The notes below the pieces were generated by a model. The model ran no database searches, was not told the DNA's origin, and was given only the letters and a program-made list of their open reading frames with translations. A stretch of 64,000 bases of DNA from CAYXVJ01 sp964558445 (GTDB lineage Bacteria; Bacillota; Clostridia; Saccharofermentanales; Fastidiosipilaceae). The translations under genes were made by a program, and so were the position numbers. Below are positions 1 to 9,034 of this stretch, piece after piece; the first letter of the stretch is position 1, and every line of letters begins with the position of its first letter. Location: positions 1-64,000 of the forward strand of contig CAZLEA010000001.1 of assembly GCA_964558445.1 (NCBI GenBank), given 5' to 3'.

Positions 1-637
1 CCGTCGGTCGGCAAACGGCCTGCAAGCCAACTGCTTGTAATTCATCGGGGCTGAGGATACAATCTCGGACCGATCCTGCCTCCATGGGATAGATGATGAG
101 CCAACTGCTCTTCTTGGGATCGAACGCCGTCATGAGCTTCTGGCGCTTCGTCATGATTCTAGACCATGTATCCGCTTCATCGATCGATAGCTCATGCAGT
201 GCCTGTTGCAACTCCTCGTAGCGCTTCAATTGACGTGACTGCGTCATCTGCCTCGCAGCCAAGCCATCGATCGGATAGATATTGATGTAGATACCCTGGT
301 GGACGGCGAGATCTTGGAACACAGGGTCTTCCATCAGCGTACCATGGACGCGAATTCTCGCTTGCGGTCCCGGCCAGAGGCTATCCGTAGTCTCTGTCTG
401 GAGGAAGTAGCGCCGACTATCCAGCGTCTCTTCAAGCACTTGCAAGAAGCGTTCATAATCCCCACGCAGCGAAGCGAGCGATTGCCCCTCACCGAGCGTC
501 CCCCAACTGCGATTGATGAAGTAGATCGGTATATCTTGACCTCTTGCAATCTCGATACAGAGAGCATAGAGCTCCTCGATCAAGTCGGCGACAAGCGAAG
601 GTAGTTTGGTGATACCCCGATCGATTCGTATTCTCAC
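1..637 (-). CDS. LicD-family protein, 3' end cut by window, catalytic loop missing
   Basis: Read on the minus strand from a GTG at 637 that overlaps the stop of the upstream gene, 212 codons run off the window. The middle matches the LicD (phosphocholine/nucleotidyl transferase-like) pattern: GTL near residue 47, DYERFL near 61, YFLQT near 78, then ARIRVHGTLM and HQGIYINIYPIDG. LicD proteins attach phosphocholine or related groups to surface glycans. In canonical members about 25 residues between GTLLG and DYERFL carry IPWDDDID, the metal-binding catalytic signature; here only about a dozen residues link the two motifs and no DDD is present, so the product may be catalytically dead or have another role. 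Translationally coupled to the flavoprotein gene. Family assignment is fairly sure; function is not. Confidence 0.75.
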   Translation of the reverse strand, partial: MRIRIDRGITKLPSLVADLIEELYALCIEIARGQDIPIYFINRSWGTLGEGQSLASLRGDYERFLQVLEETLDSRRYFLQTETTDSLWPGPQARIRVHGTLMEDPVFQDLAVHQGIYINIYPIDGLAARQMTQSRQLKRYEELQQALHELSIDEADTWSRIMTKRQKLMTAFDPKKSSWLIIYPMEAGSVRDCILSPDELQAVGLQAVCRPT

Positions 638-2565
638 CTATCCTCACGCTCCTTCGCATTCGTAGCAGCGGCCCTCGCCGCATTCATACCGGTGACAAAG
701 GCCATATGCAGATTGAACCCGCCGCAATCGCCGTGTACATCAAGCAATTCACCTGCTATGTAGAGACCCTTGTGGATATTTGATTCCAAGTCCAGCGGAT
801 CGACTTCGCCACACGGCACGCCACCGCAAGTCACTTGTGCGAAATCATACGATTTCGTCCCCGTAATTCGGATCACAAGTTGATGACATAGGGCTTCCAG
901 GCGTTCTCGTTCTGCCTCGTCCAGCAGGCGAAGCGGCTTCTCCTCGTCAATTCCTGCGAGGTTACAGATAGCGGACGACAGTTTATCAGGTAGGAAGCCG
1001 AGTGCGAATTCCTTGGCTACAAGATTCGGGTACTTGCGGAAGCGCCGATCCATGAAGGCCGTAAGTTCGCCGTAAGCAAGCTCATAGGACAAATCGAGGT
1101 GAGCTTCGACCGTTTCGCCCTTCATCAGTGCGGCTGACGCCAGATGCGACAGATTCAACACCGGTATACCGGACAGGCCGTAATCCGTAAGCAGGATCTC
1201 GCCAAACTCGCTGCCGATACGCAACTTGTTCGCCATGATACTAAGCTCAGCATGGACGCGTTGACCATGCAGGCGCTTCGGCAAGCCCCTCCCCTCCAGT
1301 TGAACCAAACCCGGATAGAGCGCCGTCACACTGTGTCCGAGGCTTCGAAGGAGCGGATAACCGGAACCGTCCGAGCCGAGCTTCGGGGCTGCCTGCCCAC
1401 CCGTCGTGACAATGAGCCTGCGTGTATAGAATGCTTGGCCATCTTCGGTTTGAACCATATAGAGCGTATCTCTCTGGCGCGCTATAAGCGGTTTGATCTT
1501 CGAGACTCGGGCCTGATATACGATCGACAAGCCGTGATGCATGTCTAGTGCACGAACCAAGAGATCCCCCACAGCCTTGGCCTGATAGGAGAACGGATAG
1601 ATACGATCCTCCTCCTCACGGCTCATCAGTCCCATGCCGTAGAAGTTGTGACGAAGTTCCTCGGGGCTCATCGTGGCCAGCTGCGTTTCGATCAAGCTCT
1701 TGTTCGCGCACGCTTGGACCTGATGGTAGTTGGCGGCCGTAAGCCCGTTATTCGTGATATTGCCGCGGCCGTTTCCGCTCGCACTAAGCTTCTTGGCCGC
1801 ACGCGTCGAGGCCTCCAAGAGGAACACACGGGCCTCGGGCTCTAGCTCTAGATACTGCCACGCAGCCATCAAACCGGCTGCGCCCGCGCCGACAATGACG
1901 CAATCGGCCGCCGACAAGCGATTCAGACGCACGGTCTTACTAAGCGGCTGTGCTTCCAGATCCGCTTCATCTTCTAATACCTCGGCGACACTAAGCAGGT
2001 CTCGAAGTTCACCGTTCTTCAGTTCAACTTCCAATTCATGCACATGCTCCGTTTCGTAGCGGCCGAAGAGATCCCCTTCATCGACTGCGAGTTCCAAGAC
2101 ACAAGCCTCGCCAAACAGATCCGCCCGCAGCCTCGTGAAGCGACTCTCATAGACAAGCTCAAGCTTCGCCCCGTCAAGTAAATTGCGAACAAGCTCGGGT
2201 AACTCATCAAGTGCTCCTTGAAGCAGCATCCAAGCTTCTGCCTCTTGATCGTCTTGGCCAAGAATCGGCCACTCCCACTCCTGTCTTACATAGAGTGAGG
2301 ACTGCTCGCTTCGATCAGCAGATATTGTCTCGGCATCCGAATACTTCACACAGAGCAGGGTCTCGGGCCCCTCGGTGCGAATACGCACACCGATATGCTC
2401 TGCGGCAAGCGAACGGTCAACGAGGTCATAATACTTCGCATGCATAACGATCTCTTCGATCTCGCCAAGCGTTAGGCCTAACTCGGCCCAATAAGAAGCC
2501 CTCAGGTAGCGCTCGCTCGCGGGCGGATCCGTAATTCGATATTTGATCTCTTGTTCCAAATCCAT
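634..2565 (-). CDS. CYTH domain fused to BaiN/HI0933-like FAD-dependent oxidoreductase
   Basis: 643 residues in two parts. The first ~205 resemble a CYTH triphosphatase-like domain: the ExExK motif is E4-E6-K8, followed by RIRTEG, a lysine-containing strand VKYSD and an acidic C-terminal half. From about residue 222 a Rossmann FAD fold starts with VIVGAGAAGLMAA, then the family signature SASGNGRGNITN, and near the end a second flavin motif GLYIAGELLDVHGDCGGFN. This second part matches the BaiN/YhiN (HI0933) flavoprotein family, about 400 residues long when alone. A good Shine-Dalgarno (AGGGAGGA) precedes the ATG. It sits between the DUF5711 gene (18-base gap) and the LicD-like gene (overlap). 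Substrate unknown; the fusion suggests a redox step linked to a phosphate-containing ligand, which is only inference. Confidence 0.88.
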   Translation of the reverse strand: MDLEQEIKYRITDPPASERYLRASYWAELGLTLGEIEEIVMHAKYYDLVDRSLAAEHIGVRIRTEGPETLLCVKYSDAETISADRSEQSSLYVRQEWEWPILGQDDQEAEAWMLLQGALDELPELVRNLLDGAKLELVYESRFTRLRADLFGEACVLELAVDEGDLFGRYETEHVHELEVELKNGELRDLLSVAEVLEDEADLEAQPLSKTVRLNRLSAADCVIVGAGAAGLMAAWQYLELEPEARVFLLEASTRAAKKLSASGNGRGNITNNGLTAANYHQVQACANKSLIETQLATMSPEELRHNFYGMGLMSREEEDRIYPFSYQAKAVGDLLVRALDMHHGLSIVYQARVSKIKPLIARQRDTLYMVQTEDGQAFYTRRLIVTTGGQAAPKLGSDGSGYPLLRSLGHSVTALYPGLVQLEGRGLPKRLHGQRVHAELSIMANKLRIGSEFGEILLTDYGLSGIPVLNLSHLASAALMKGETVEAHLDLSYELAYGELTAFMDRRFRKYPNLVAKEFALGFLPDKLSSAICNLAGIDEEKPLRLLDEAERERLEALCHQLVIRITGTKSYDFAQVTCGGVPCGEVDPLDLESNIHKGLYIAGELLDVHGDCGGFNLHMAFVTGMNAARAAATNAKEREDR

Positions 2566-2583
2566 TCCTCCCTACAGGCCCGT

Positions 2584-3747
2584 TTAAGGCGTGATGCGAC
2601 GAACTTCATCTCTGGTGACAACCAGAATATGTCCTTGTTCATCGATGCCCAGGCTTAGCACATTCGACTTCAAGTCGAAGCGTCTGGCATCCGACGCCTT
2701 ATGATCCGTCACCAGATAGACCGTGTCACCATCCGCCAAGGCCGTATAGCGACCGCGCGACAGCGGTGCACCGGGGCTCTCTCCGAGCGCCAGGCCCTTA
2801 CCGGGGTTCATGCTGCCAAGGTCATTGATGCAATAGAGTTGGTAGCGCCCGCCGATGGTGTCGGTGGCTACGATCGCCGCCCCCTCACCATACGAACTAA
2901 GAGACGATATGCTGGCAAACGAGGCGGCCTCCGCCAAGTTCCCCTTGGTCACCGTGTAGAACGTGCGATCGGTCACGAATGCCGTCTTCTCGCGGCTGTT
3001 CAAGATTGCTAGTACCGCCTTGTTGCCGTCGATATGGAACTGCGCCAAGCGCTCACCGACCTGCTTGTCTTCGAGGCTGAAGCGATTTAGGATCGTCCCG
3101 GTATCCGTCCTCGTGGTATTAAGAAGCGAGACATCGACGTAGCTCGAGTCCGTGGCGAAGTCGGCTCGGATGACATAGCCCGAGTTCTGACTATCCAGCG
3201 CCACCCACTCCATCTGCATACTGCCGTCGGCTGCCAAGACGCGAAGGACACCGTTCGTATCCTTTTGATCTAAGATCAAGGCAAGTAAGCCGTCTTGGCT
3301 GACACTGGCCGATTCGATCGGATCCTCTGCACTTCCGCTATGGATCAGGCCGTTTCTGTTAAACAGATAATAGCTCTTCCCGCCTTGATCGTAGACCAGG
3401 CCGTAATCGTCCTTGGCAATATAGTGCGGCGAGACCATCGTTGTATTGATCGTCTCTTCGCTACTGCCGCTGAGATTCAACAAATCGATTTGGGACTTGG
3501 AGATGCGAAGCAGTCTGGTACTGCCGAGGGGCTGGAGCGAAGATGCTTCATCGAATTCATAGGTAAACGCTTGCTCGCCCGCAGGTGCGTCCGCTATCGC
3601 CGGTGGCTTACCGGCAGACACATCCAGTTGCGAGAAGAGAACCAGCGCGACAGCAGCCAGGGTAAGCACGGCTGTAATAATCAAGAGGATGGTAAACGGC
3701 GAAACCGCCTTCTTCTTACGCTTCTTCTGAGCCTGTGTTTGCGCCAT
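2584..3747 (-). CDS. DUF5711-like membrane-anchored beta-propeller protein
   Basis: 387 residues. A very basic N-terminus (KKRKKK, residues 8-13) is followed by one membrane segment (about 17-41), so the rest is predicted to lie outside the membrane. The outer part is a series of short beta-strand repeats of the WD40/PQQ type with recurring D-G turns (e.g. QDGLLALIL, DDYGLVYD), which fits the clostridial DUF5711 family as I remember it. No catalytic motif is visible. First gene of an apparent three-gene run with the CYTH-flavoprotein and LicD-like genes. Separated from the upstream DUF4340 gene by a terminator hairpin. Function unknown. Confidence 0.8.
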   Translation of the reverse strand: MAQTQAQKKRKKKAVSPFTILLIITAVLTLAAVALVLFSQLDVSAGKPPAIADAPAGEQAFTYEFDEASSLQPLGSTRLLRISKSQIDLLNLSGSSEETINTTMVSPHYIAKDDYGLVYDQGGKSYYLFNRNGLIHSGSAEDPIESASVSQDGLLALILDQKDTNGVLRVLAADGSMQMEWVALDSQNSGYVIRADFATDSSYVDVSLLNTTRTDTGTILNRFSLEDKQVGERLAQFHIDGNKAVLAILNSREKTAFVTDRTFYTVTKGNLAEAASFASISSLSSYGEGAAIVATDTIGGRYQLYCINDLGSMNPGKGLALGESPGAPLSRGRYTALADGDTVYLVTDHKASDARRFDLKSNVLSLGIDEQGHILVVTRDEVRRITP

Positions 3748-3795
3748 GATCCAACGCTCCTTCTTACTAAAAATAGTTATCCTATATCATACGCG

Positions 3796-3828
3796 AAAAT
3801 CTGTCCTCATGTGAAACACGCGGACAGA
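3796..3828 (-). terminator. Rho-independent terminator after the DUF4340 gene
   Basis: On the minus strand TCTGTCC pairs with GGACAGA around a 15-base loop that can pair further, and is followed directly by TTTT. It lies 38 bases past the DUF4340 stop codon. Confidence 0.75.
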
Positions 3829-3865
3829 CATTCGCAAATCGTCTCTATATTCGATTGGGTCCAAG

Positions 3866-5440
3866 TTAGTTCGGGATAATATATACACCGTCTACCGCGT
3901 TGGCCATCGCCGTCTCCATGCGCTCGAGCAGCTGCAAGAGCCCCAGATTCGAATCATTCTGGGAATCGTTGTCGACGCGTGTATAGCGGGTATAGAAGCC
4001 TGTGTACTCACCATCCTTGAACAAGTAGAAGGACTGATCGTTTCGCTCGTAGAGCTCGATTGTAATCGCATCCTTCCCGGCTGTACGCTTCGTAATCGTG
4101 ACGCTGTAGAGCGGCTTGCCGGTCGGCGTTGCATCCAGATCCTCTCCGTCTACCATCAGCGACAAGATACCGCTGTAGAGTTTACGGAAGTAGTAGTCGC
4201 CGGACTTGTTTGTGACCGTGGCATCCTCGCCGTTGATCGTATAGACGTAGTCTAGCGTCTCGTCAGCTTCTTGCTCTTCGTTCGTCGGATGGAAGATCTG
4301 CATGTCGTAATGCTTCTCCGGGGTGGTCAACTGTATGTTGTCCAGATCCGAGATATTGATCAGAGCCACAAACGAATTCACGAGCGCGCTGCGCTGGCGG
4401 TCGATCACGGTGAAGGTCGACATATCGACCGTCATGAGCTCATCTCGCCCGACGACGGACATGTAACGCTTCCCACTGCCCGCCTCGTTTCCGATCGTGA
4501 CCGTAAGCTCCTCATCGCCCGCATAGAGCGTATAACTGTATGCCGGATCATCGAAGCCATATTTCGCAGGATCGTCAATCGATGTCGAGACGATCTCGGA
4601 AGCCGTCACGGCCGTGAATTCGGCAAGCATCGTGTTGATATCCGTGGCATCCGCCTCCCATGAGAACGGCTCGGTGAAGCGCCAACTGCGACCGGCTGCC
4701 GCTTCGTTCAATTCGCTTACACTAAGCTCTTCTTCGGGTACCGGCGTCGGTGTGACATCCGGCGTGGTCTCGGGGTTGATGACAAGCAATTTGGCATGCA
4801 TCTGGTCACTTCTTCTGGTGAAGTCAAACGAGTCGACCTGATAGAGTTCAAACGGCAGGATCTTCGTTAAGACGAGATCCGCTCTCTTGACTGACATCGT
4901 CGAAACAAGGCCGTTTACAACAACGACGCGATTCGAGTCAAGAAGCTTCGCATAGGCCTTAGTCTCTTCGTTACGCAGCGGGCTGCCCATCTGGAGAACC
5001 GTCTCGGAACCGTCCTTGGCCGTGATCGTAAGCACCGCCGTCGGGGTATCGAGACCGTAGTCCGCCAAGTTTGCAGCATCTTCGCTGACGATCGAGGCCA
5101 CGCGAAGCTTCAGCAGTGCATTTCCCTTGGAAGCGGCCGTCGAGGCGTTTAGGTTGGCAATCTCCGGCTGGCTAAGCTCGAGCTCAACCTTCTCGTTTGA
5201 CTCCCCCGCATTGACGGTCTTCGGCGACCAGACAAACGAAGCATCAGCATTCTCAAGCTTCACTTCTTCGACATCGGCCGCTGTGAAGTCGGTCAGATAC
5301 TCGAATTCGCTTGTGGTGTCGCTAGTCGAGGGGTCGGTTTCTGAGCCGGTTCGATTCTGCACCACCGTATACGCTACGTAGGCACCGATCAAGATGACCA
5401 GTGCTACGAGCAATGCAATTACACTTTTACCTTTTTTCAT
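3866..5440 (-). CDS. DUF4340 domain protein, partner of Gld-type ABC system
   Basis: 524 residues from the ATG at 5440 (MKKGKSVIALL); an in-frame extension upstream to 5527 overlaps the neighbour and looks unreal. One N-terminal membrane segment (about residues 6-25) then a large outer region. It contains repeated DUF4340-type units: LTDFTAADVEEVKL, a strand-rich stretch around YGLDTPTAVLTI, and a second copy around YGFDDPAYSYTLY with the typical TVTIGNE pattern. A short acidic, proline-rich linker (TPDVTPTPVPEEE) joins the halves. Thirteen bases follow the GldG-like gene, so it belongs to the same operon. DUF4340 proteins usually accompany GldFG-like ABC systems; the substrate is unknown. 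Confidence 0.87.
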   Translation of the reverse strand: MKKGKSVIALLVALVILIGAYVAYTVVQNRTGSETDPSTSDTTSEFEYLTDFTAADVEEVKLENADASFVWSPKTVNAGESNEKVELELSQPEIANLNASTAASKGNALLKLRVASIVSEDAANLADYGLDTPTAVLTITAKDGSETVLQMGSPLRNEETKAYAKLLDSNRVVVVNGLVSTMSVKRADLVLTKILPFELYQVDSFDFTRRSDQMHAKLLVINPETTPDVTPTPVPEEELSVSELNEAAAGRSWRFTEPFSWEADATDINTMLAEFTAVTASEIVSTSIDDPAKYGFDDPAYSYTLYAGDEELTVTIGNEAGSGKRYMSVVGRDELMTVDMSTFTVIDRQRSALVNSFVALINISDLDNIQLTTPEKHYDMQIFHPTNEEQEADETLDYVYTINGEDATVTNKSGDYYFRKLYSGILSLMVDGEDLDATPTGKPLYSVTITKRTAGKDAITIELYERNDQSFYLFKDGEYTGFYTRYTRVDNDSQNDSNLGLLQLLERMETAMANAVDGVYIIPN

Positions 5441-5453
5441 GAATGCAAACCTC

Positions 5454-7040
5454 TTACAGATGCTTACGACGACGATAAACGACGATCGCAGTAATGAATA
5501 AGGCGGCCGGTATAAGCACTGTTGCAAAGAGTGCGCTCCACTGCAGCGGCCTGGTCGAGGTTACTTCCGTCAGGTTGTAGCTGACAACTTCCTTATCGCG
5601 AATCAAGAGGCTGCCCGCATTCGCTTCGTTGTTCGATAGCCAGCTCAGCATGCTATAGGTAAGCGAGTAGTTGTACCAGGACTGGAAACCGATCTGTTCG
5701 AAGGTAGAATCGGCAAACAGCGATGCCGAACCCAAGGCCACGACACGCGTGGGCTTGGTCACGTCCTTGCCGTCCATGAATCCATCGTTTTGTGTCATCA
5801 GACCCACGGTCTGGACGCCTTCGGGGCTCTGGTTCTCCTCCAAACCGTTTAACTCGCGCGAACCGGTTTCGGTCGTCTCGAGCAGCGTGCTGACCGTCAC
5901 CCAATCGAGGGTATTGCTCAGCGCTTGGACGTAGTAGCTGTCCTTGATCATGGTGCGACCGTCAACCAGCTGTGCGGATATCTCGTTGGCCGGGGCGTTC
6001 ACTGACATGGTGGTCGGCGTATCAATGAAGTAGCGGTCCGTATCGTTCTCGCGCACGCGATCGTTCATGAGCTGCATATTGTAGTCGCTAAGGACCTTGT
6101 TCACATTCGTCATCGGCGTGGTACTAAAGGGGCCTGCGGCAAACAGGAAGCCGCCACCCGTTCTCAAATAAGCCAGAAGCTTCTCTGCCTCGGGTGCCGT
6201 CAAGTCATTTTGGGGGGCAAGCATCACGACAACAGATGCATCTTCCGGCACATTACCGCTGGTGGACAAGTCGATTTCCTTAACCTCGAAACCGTTGTAC
6301 TTGAGTAGTGACTCGAGCGTCGTGAATTCTTGTTCCAGCGCCACTTCGCTGTGGCCTGTCGTCAAGTAAATCGTCGGCACGAGATCCATCGTTACATAAT
6401 TGATGGCGCCGCTAAGCGATGCTTCCGCCTTGTAGCCGGTGAGCACTTGCTGATAGTTCGAGTTGTACTGTGTCGAGTAGAAATCGGCAGAGGTCAGCGT
6501 ACGAAGACGCTCGTTTCCTTCGTTCTTCACAACTACCTGTCCTGCGGCCAAGCTGTGAACGTCGTTCGGATCGAGCTCATCGTAGATGGTCGGCACGTTG
6601 ACGGGATTGATATACTCAACCTTGACACGTCCCTTACTCTTGTCGACATAGTCCTTGAGCAGCTCCGGCATGAAGCTGTGAGAATTGCCGAAGGTCTCTT
6701 CATCGTTTAGTACGACGACACGGACGTCTTGATCCAGATTCGACAACAGCTCTTCACTTACCTCACCGAGCGTCATCAACTTATTGGATGTGAAGTCGAA
6801 ACTCAGCTTGTCGCCGATCGCCGTCTCCAGGAACAAGTTCAGGATTACAACAACTAAGATAGCCAGTACGATGGACATGGCCGAGAAGCGTTTGAGCTTC
6901 GTATTGCGGATGTCAACAACGGCACGGTCGGCGTGCTTGGCCGCCTTCTGGGCGGCGCGCTCGGCCTTGCGGGCCGACTTGATGCTGACGTCTTGTTTCT
7001 GATTGATCTTATCTTCTGCTTCAGGCTTCTGATTCGCCAT
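5454..7040 (-). CDS. GldG-like auxiliary protein of ABC transporter
   Basis: 528 residues. A charged, lysine/alanine-rich cytosolic N-terminus (about 1-50) precedes a membrane helix (about 53-75), a long outer domain, and a C-terminal helix (about 497-520) ending in RRRKHL. The outer region has the ABC-type GldG/IFT52-like pattern: DFTSNKLMTLGEVSEELLSNL, VYLTTGHSEV-like strand at IYLTTGHSE, and a DUF4350-like VVMLAPQNDLTAPEAEKLLAYL. Start chosen because a Shine-Dalgarno (AGGAGG) lies just upstream. Between the permease and the DUF4340 gene in the operon. The name comes from gliding bacteria, but Gram-positive homologues exist in non-gliding anaerobes; role here unknown. Confidence 0.88.
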   Translation of the reverse strand: MANQKPEAEDKINQKQDVSIKSARKAERAAQKAAKHADRAVVDIRNTKLKRFSAMSIVLAILVVVILNLFLETAIGDKLSFDFTSNKLMTLGEVSEELLSNLDQDVRVVVLNDEETFGNSHSFMPELLKDYVDKSKGRVKVEYINPVNVPTIYDELDPNDVHSLAAGQVVVKNEGNERLRTLTSADFYSTQYNSNYQQVLTGYKAEASLSGAINYVTMDLVPTIYLTTGHSEVALEQEFTTLESLLKYNGFEVKEIDLSTSGNVPEDASVVVMLAPQNDLTAPEAEKLLAYLRTGGGFLFAAGPFSTTPMTNVNKVLSDYNMQLMNDRVRENDTDRYFIDTPTTMSVNAPANEISAQLVDGRTMIKDSYYVQALSNTLDWVTVSTLLETTETGSRELNGLEENQSPEGVQTVGLMTQNDGFMDGKDVTKPTRVVALGSASLFADSTFEQIGFQSWYNYSLTYSMLSWLSNNEANAGSLLIRDKEVVSYNLTEVTSTRPLQWSALFATVLIPAALFITAIVVYRRRKHL

Positions 7041-7066
7041 AATATCTTCCTCCTTCTCTCAATCGA

Positions 7067-7855
7067 TCAAGACTGGCTCCAACGGCGTTTCTCCAAGACC
7101 TGGGTGGTCAAGTAGATGAACAACACGGTGAAGCTGATCAAGAAGATCAAGGGCGTGATCTGGAACGTACCTTGCGTAAAGGTCGATAGCCTGGTTGCAG
7201 GGTTCACCCAGTTCACGGCAGACGTTACGAGCGCACCTGCCTTCTGTTCTGCTGCAGAAGAGACGAGGTCCAAACGATCGATGTTCTGAATCAAGCCGGT
7301 CGTCATACTGCCGAGCATCGAAGCGATGGAGGCAAGCATCTGGAACGACACGAAGATTACGACCGATACGATCGCTGCAATGATTTGATTCTCGGTCAAG
7401 CTCGAGATAAACACACCGATGGCGATATAGATCGCGCCACTAAGTATGAAGGCGACATAGGTGCCGAACAAGACAGCATCGAGCACGCCGCCGAGCATGG
7501 CCGTGATCACCACGTGAATCAGAGTGGTGGCCGTCATCACCAAGAAGAGCGAGAAGGCCGCCAAGTACTTGCCCAAGACGATCTCGAGCATGGAGGCAGG
7601 CGAAGTCAAGAGCAACACTTCCGTACCGCTCTTGCGCTCTTCGGAGAAGCTCTTCATCGTCAGGATCGGGATCAAGACGAAGAAGAGTGACTGCATGAAG
7701 CTCAGTTCATACGCCACGTTGCTGTAAGATGACAGGATATTACCCGAGAAGATCAAGCTACTGATCAAGGTGAAGATCGCCAGGAGCACCCAGCCGATCG
7801 GGGATCTGAAATAACCCAGGAAATCGCGTTTCCAAATCGCTTTTATCTCTCTCAT
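7067..7855 (-). CDS. ABC-2 type permease (GldF-like)
   Basis: 262 residues with about six hydrophobic segments (approximately 18-40, 55-75, 97-120, 132-155, 163-185, 230-250). The second segment region carries KSFSEERKSGTEVLLLTSPAS, the typical ABC-2/NosY-GldF cytosolic motif. Pairs with the ATPase gene, with which it overlaps by 4 bases (ATGA). It is expected to form the membrane channel of the exporter-like complex together with the GldG-like and DUF4340 proteins. Confidence 0.92.
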   Translation of the reverse strand: MREIKAIWKRDFLGYFRSPIGWVLLAIFTLISSLIFSGNILSSYSNVAYELSFMQSLFFVLIPILTMKSFSEERKSGTEVLLLTSPASMLEIVLGKYLAAFSLFLVMTATTLIHVVITAMLGGVLDAVLFGTYVAFILSGAIYIAIGVFISSLTENQIIAAIVSVVIFVSFQMLASIASMLGSMTTGLIQNIDRLDLVSSAAEQKAGALVTSAVNWVNPATRLSTFTQGTFQITPLIFLISFTVLFIYLTTQVLEKRRWSQS

Positions 7856-8820
7856 GCCTTTACCTCCTCGGCCACTACGGACTTACGCGCCAAGGCGGAA
7901 CCGGTGACCTCCAAGAATACGTCTTCCAGGGTCGGATCCATGCTCTTCATCTGTAGGATCGGCCAGCTGTTCTGCGCCATGATGTAGAAGACTTGTCTAC
8001 GGGTATCCTTACCCAATTCGTTCTCGTATTGAATCAGTGAGAGACCGTCGTTCTCACGGATCAGATTCGTCTCGGTGAGGCCAGGGATCTGTCGCAGACG
8101 GCGTACGACTTCGCGTGACGGCCCCTCGACCAAGATCTCCATGCGGTTCACCTGACCGCGATCGGCCAAATGACCGATATCGTCTACTGCGACGATCTCA
8201 CCACGGTTGATGATAACCACGCGATCGCAAACGGCTTGCACTTCCGGTAGGATATGTGAGCTCAGGATAATCGTATGAGACTTGCCCAGCTCCTTGATCG
8301 TATTGCGGACATCGATAATCTGCTTGGGGTCAAGACCGACTGTCGGCTCGTCCAGAATCAAGACCTTGGGATTGCCGACCATCGCTTGCGCAATGCCGAC
8401 ACGCTGCTTATAACCCTTCGACAGGTTATCGATCAAGCGGTGCGAGACGTCCGTGATACGGACCATGCGAAGAATACGCGCAAGCTGTTGCTGACGCTCT
8501 TCCTTCCTCACGCCCTTCAGATCACAGATGAAATTCAGATACTCCATGACCGTCATATCGAGGTACAGAGGCGGAGCCTCCGGTAGATAACCGATCGAGC
8601 GTTTCGCTTCGGCCGGGTTCTCCAAGATATCGTGACCATTGACCTTAACCGTGCCGGATGTAGCGGAAATAAAGCCGGTTAAGATGTTCATCGTCGTGGA
8701 TTTACCTGCACCGTTGGGGCCCAAGAATCCAAGAATTTCTCCTTCTGCGACCGAGAAGCTAATGTCGTTTACTGCCGCTATGTCGCCATAACGCTTGACA
8801 AGATTTGTGATCTCAATCAT
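7852..8820 (-). CDS. ABC transporter ATP-binding protein (GldA-like)
   Basis: 322 residues. Walker A GPNGAGKST (about 34-42), signature LSKGYKQRV (about 133-141), Walker B VLILDEPTVGLDP and switch histidine in ILSSHILPEV. A C-terminal extension of ~90 residues follows the core, typical of GldA/NatA-like ATPases. First gene of the operon ATPase-permease-GldG-DUF4340; upstream is a 214-base spacer without a gene. Confidence 0.93.
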   Translation of the reverse strand: MIEITNLVKRYGDIAAVNDISFSVAEGEILGFLGPNGAGKSTTMNILTGFISATSGTVKVNGHDILENPAEAKRSIGYLPEAPPLYLDMTVMEYLNFICDLKGVRKEERQQQLARILRMVRITDVSHRLIDNLSKGYKQRVGIAQAMVGNPKVLILDEPTVGLDPKQIIDVRNTIKELGKSHTIILSSHILPEVQAVCDRVVIINRGEIVAVDDIGHLADRGQVNRMEILVEGPSREVVRRLRQIPGLTETNLIRENDGLSLIQYENELGKDTRRQVFYIMAQNSWPILQMKSMDPTLEDVFLEVTGSALARKSVVAEEVKA

Positions 8821-9034
8821 GTTTTCCTCCTCAAAAACTAAACAGTAGACATCGTATGCTACTGTCCGTTATCCAATTCATTAAGCTATGCTGCAAAATC
8901 ATCAAGAAGCAAAAGCCCTAAATCACAAAGATTATACCCTATGAACAATTAAAGGTGAATCACTGCCTCAGGCATTTTACACTAAAGTTCGGCAGCCGTC
9001 ATAAAAAGTTTACAAGCAGATTCCGCACACCGAA

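Noticed and set aside
8821..9034. Small hairpin TGCC-TCA-GGCA followed by TTTT in the spacer upstream of the GldA-like gene
   Set aside because: Only a 4-bp stem on the plus strand where no plus-strand gene ends; not counted as a terminator.
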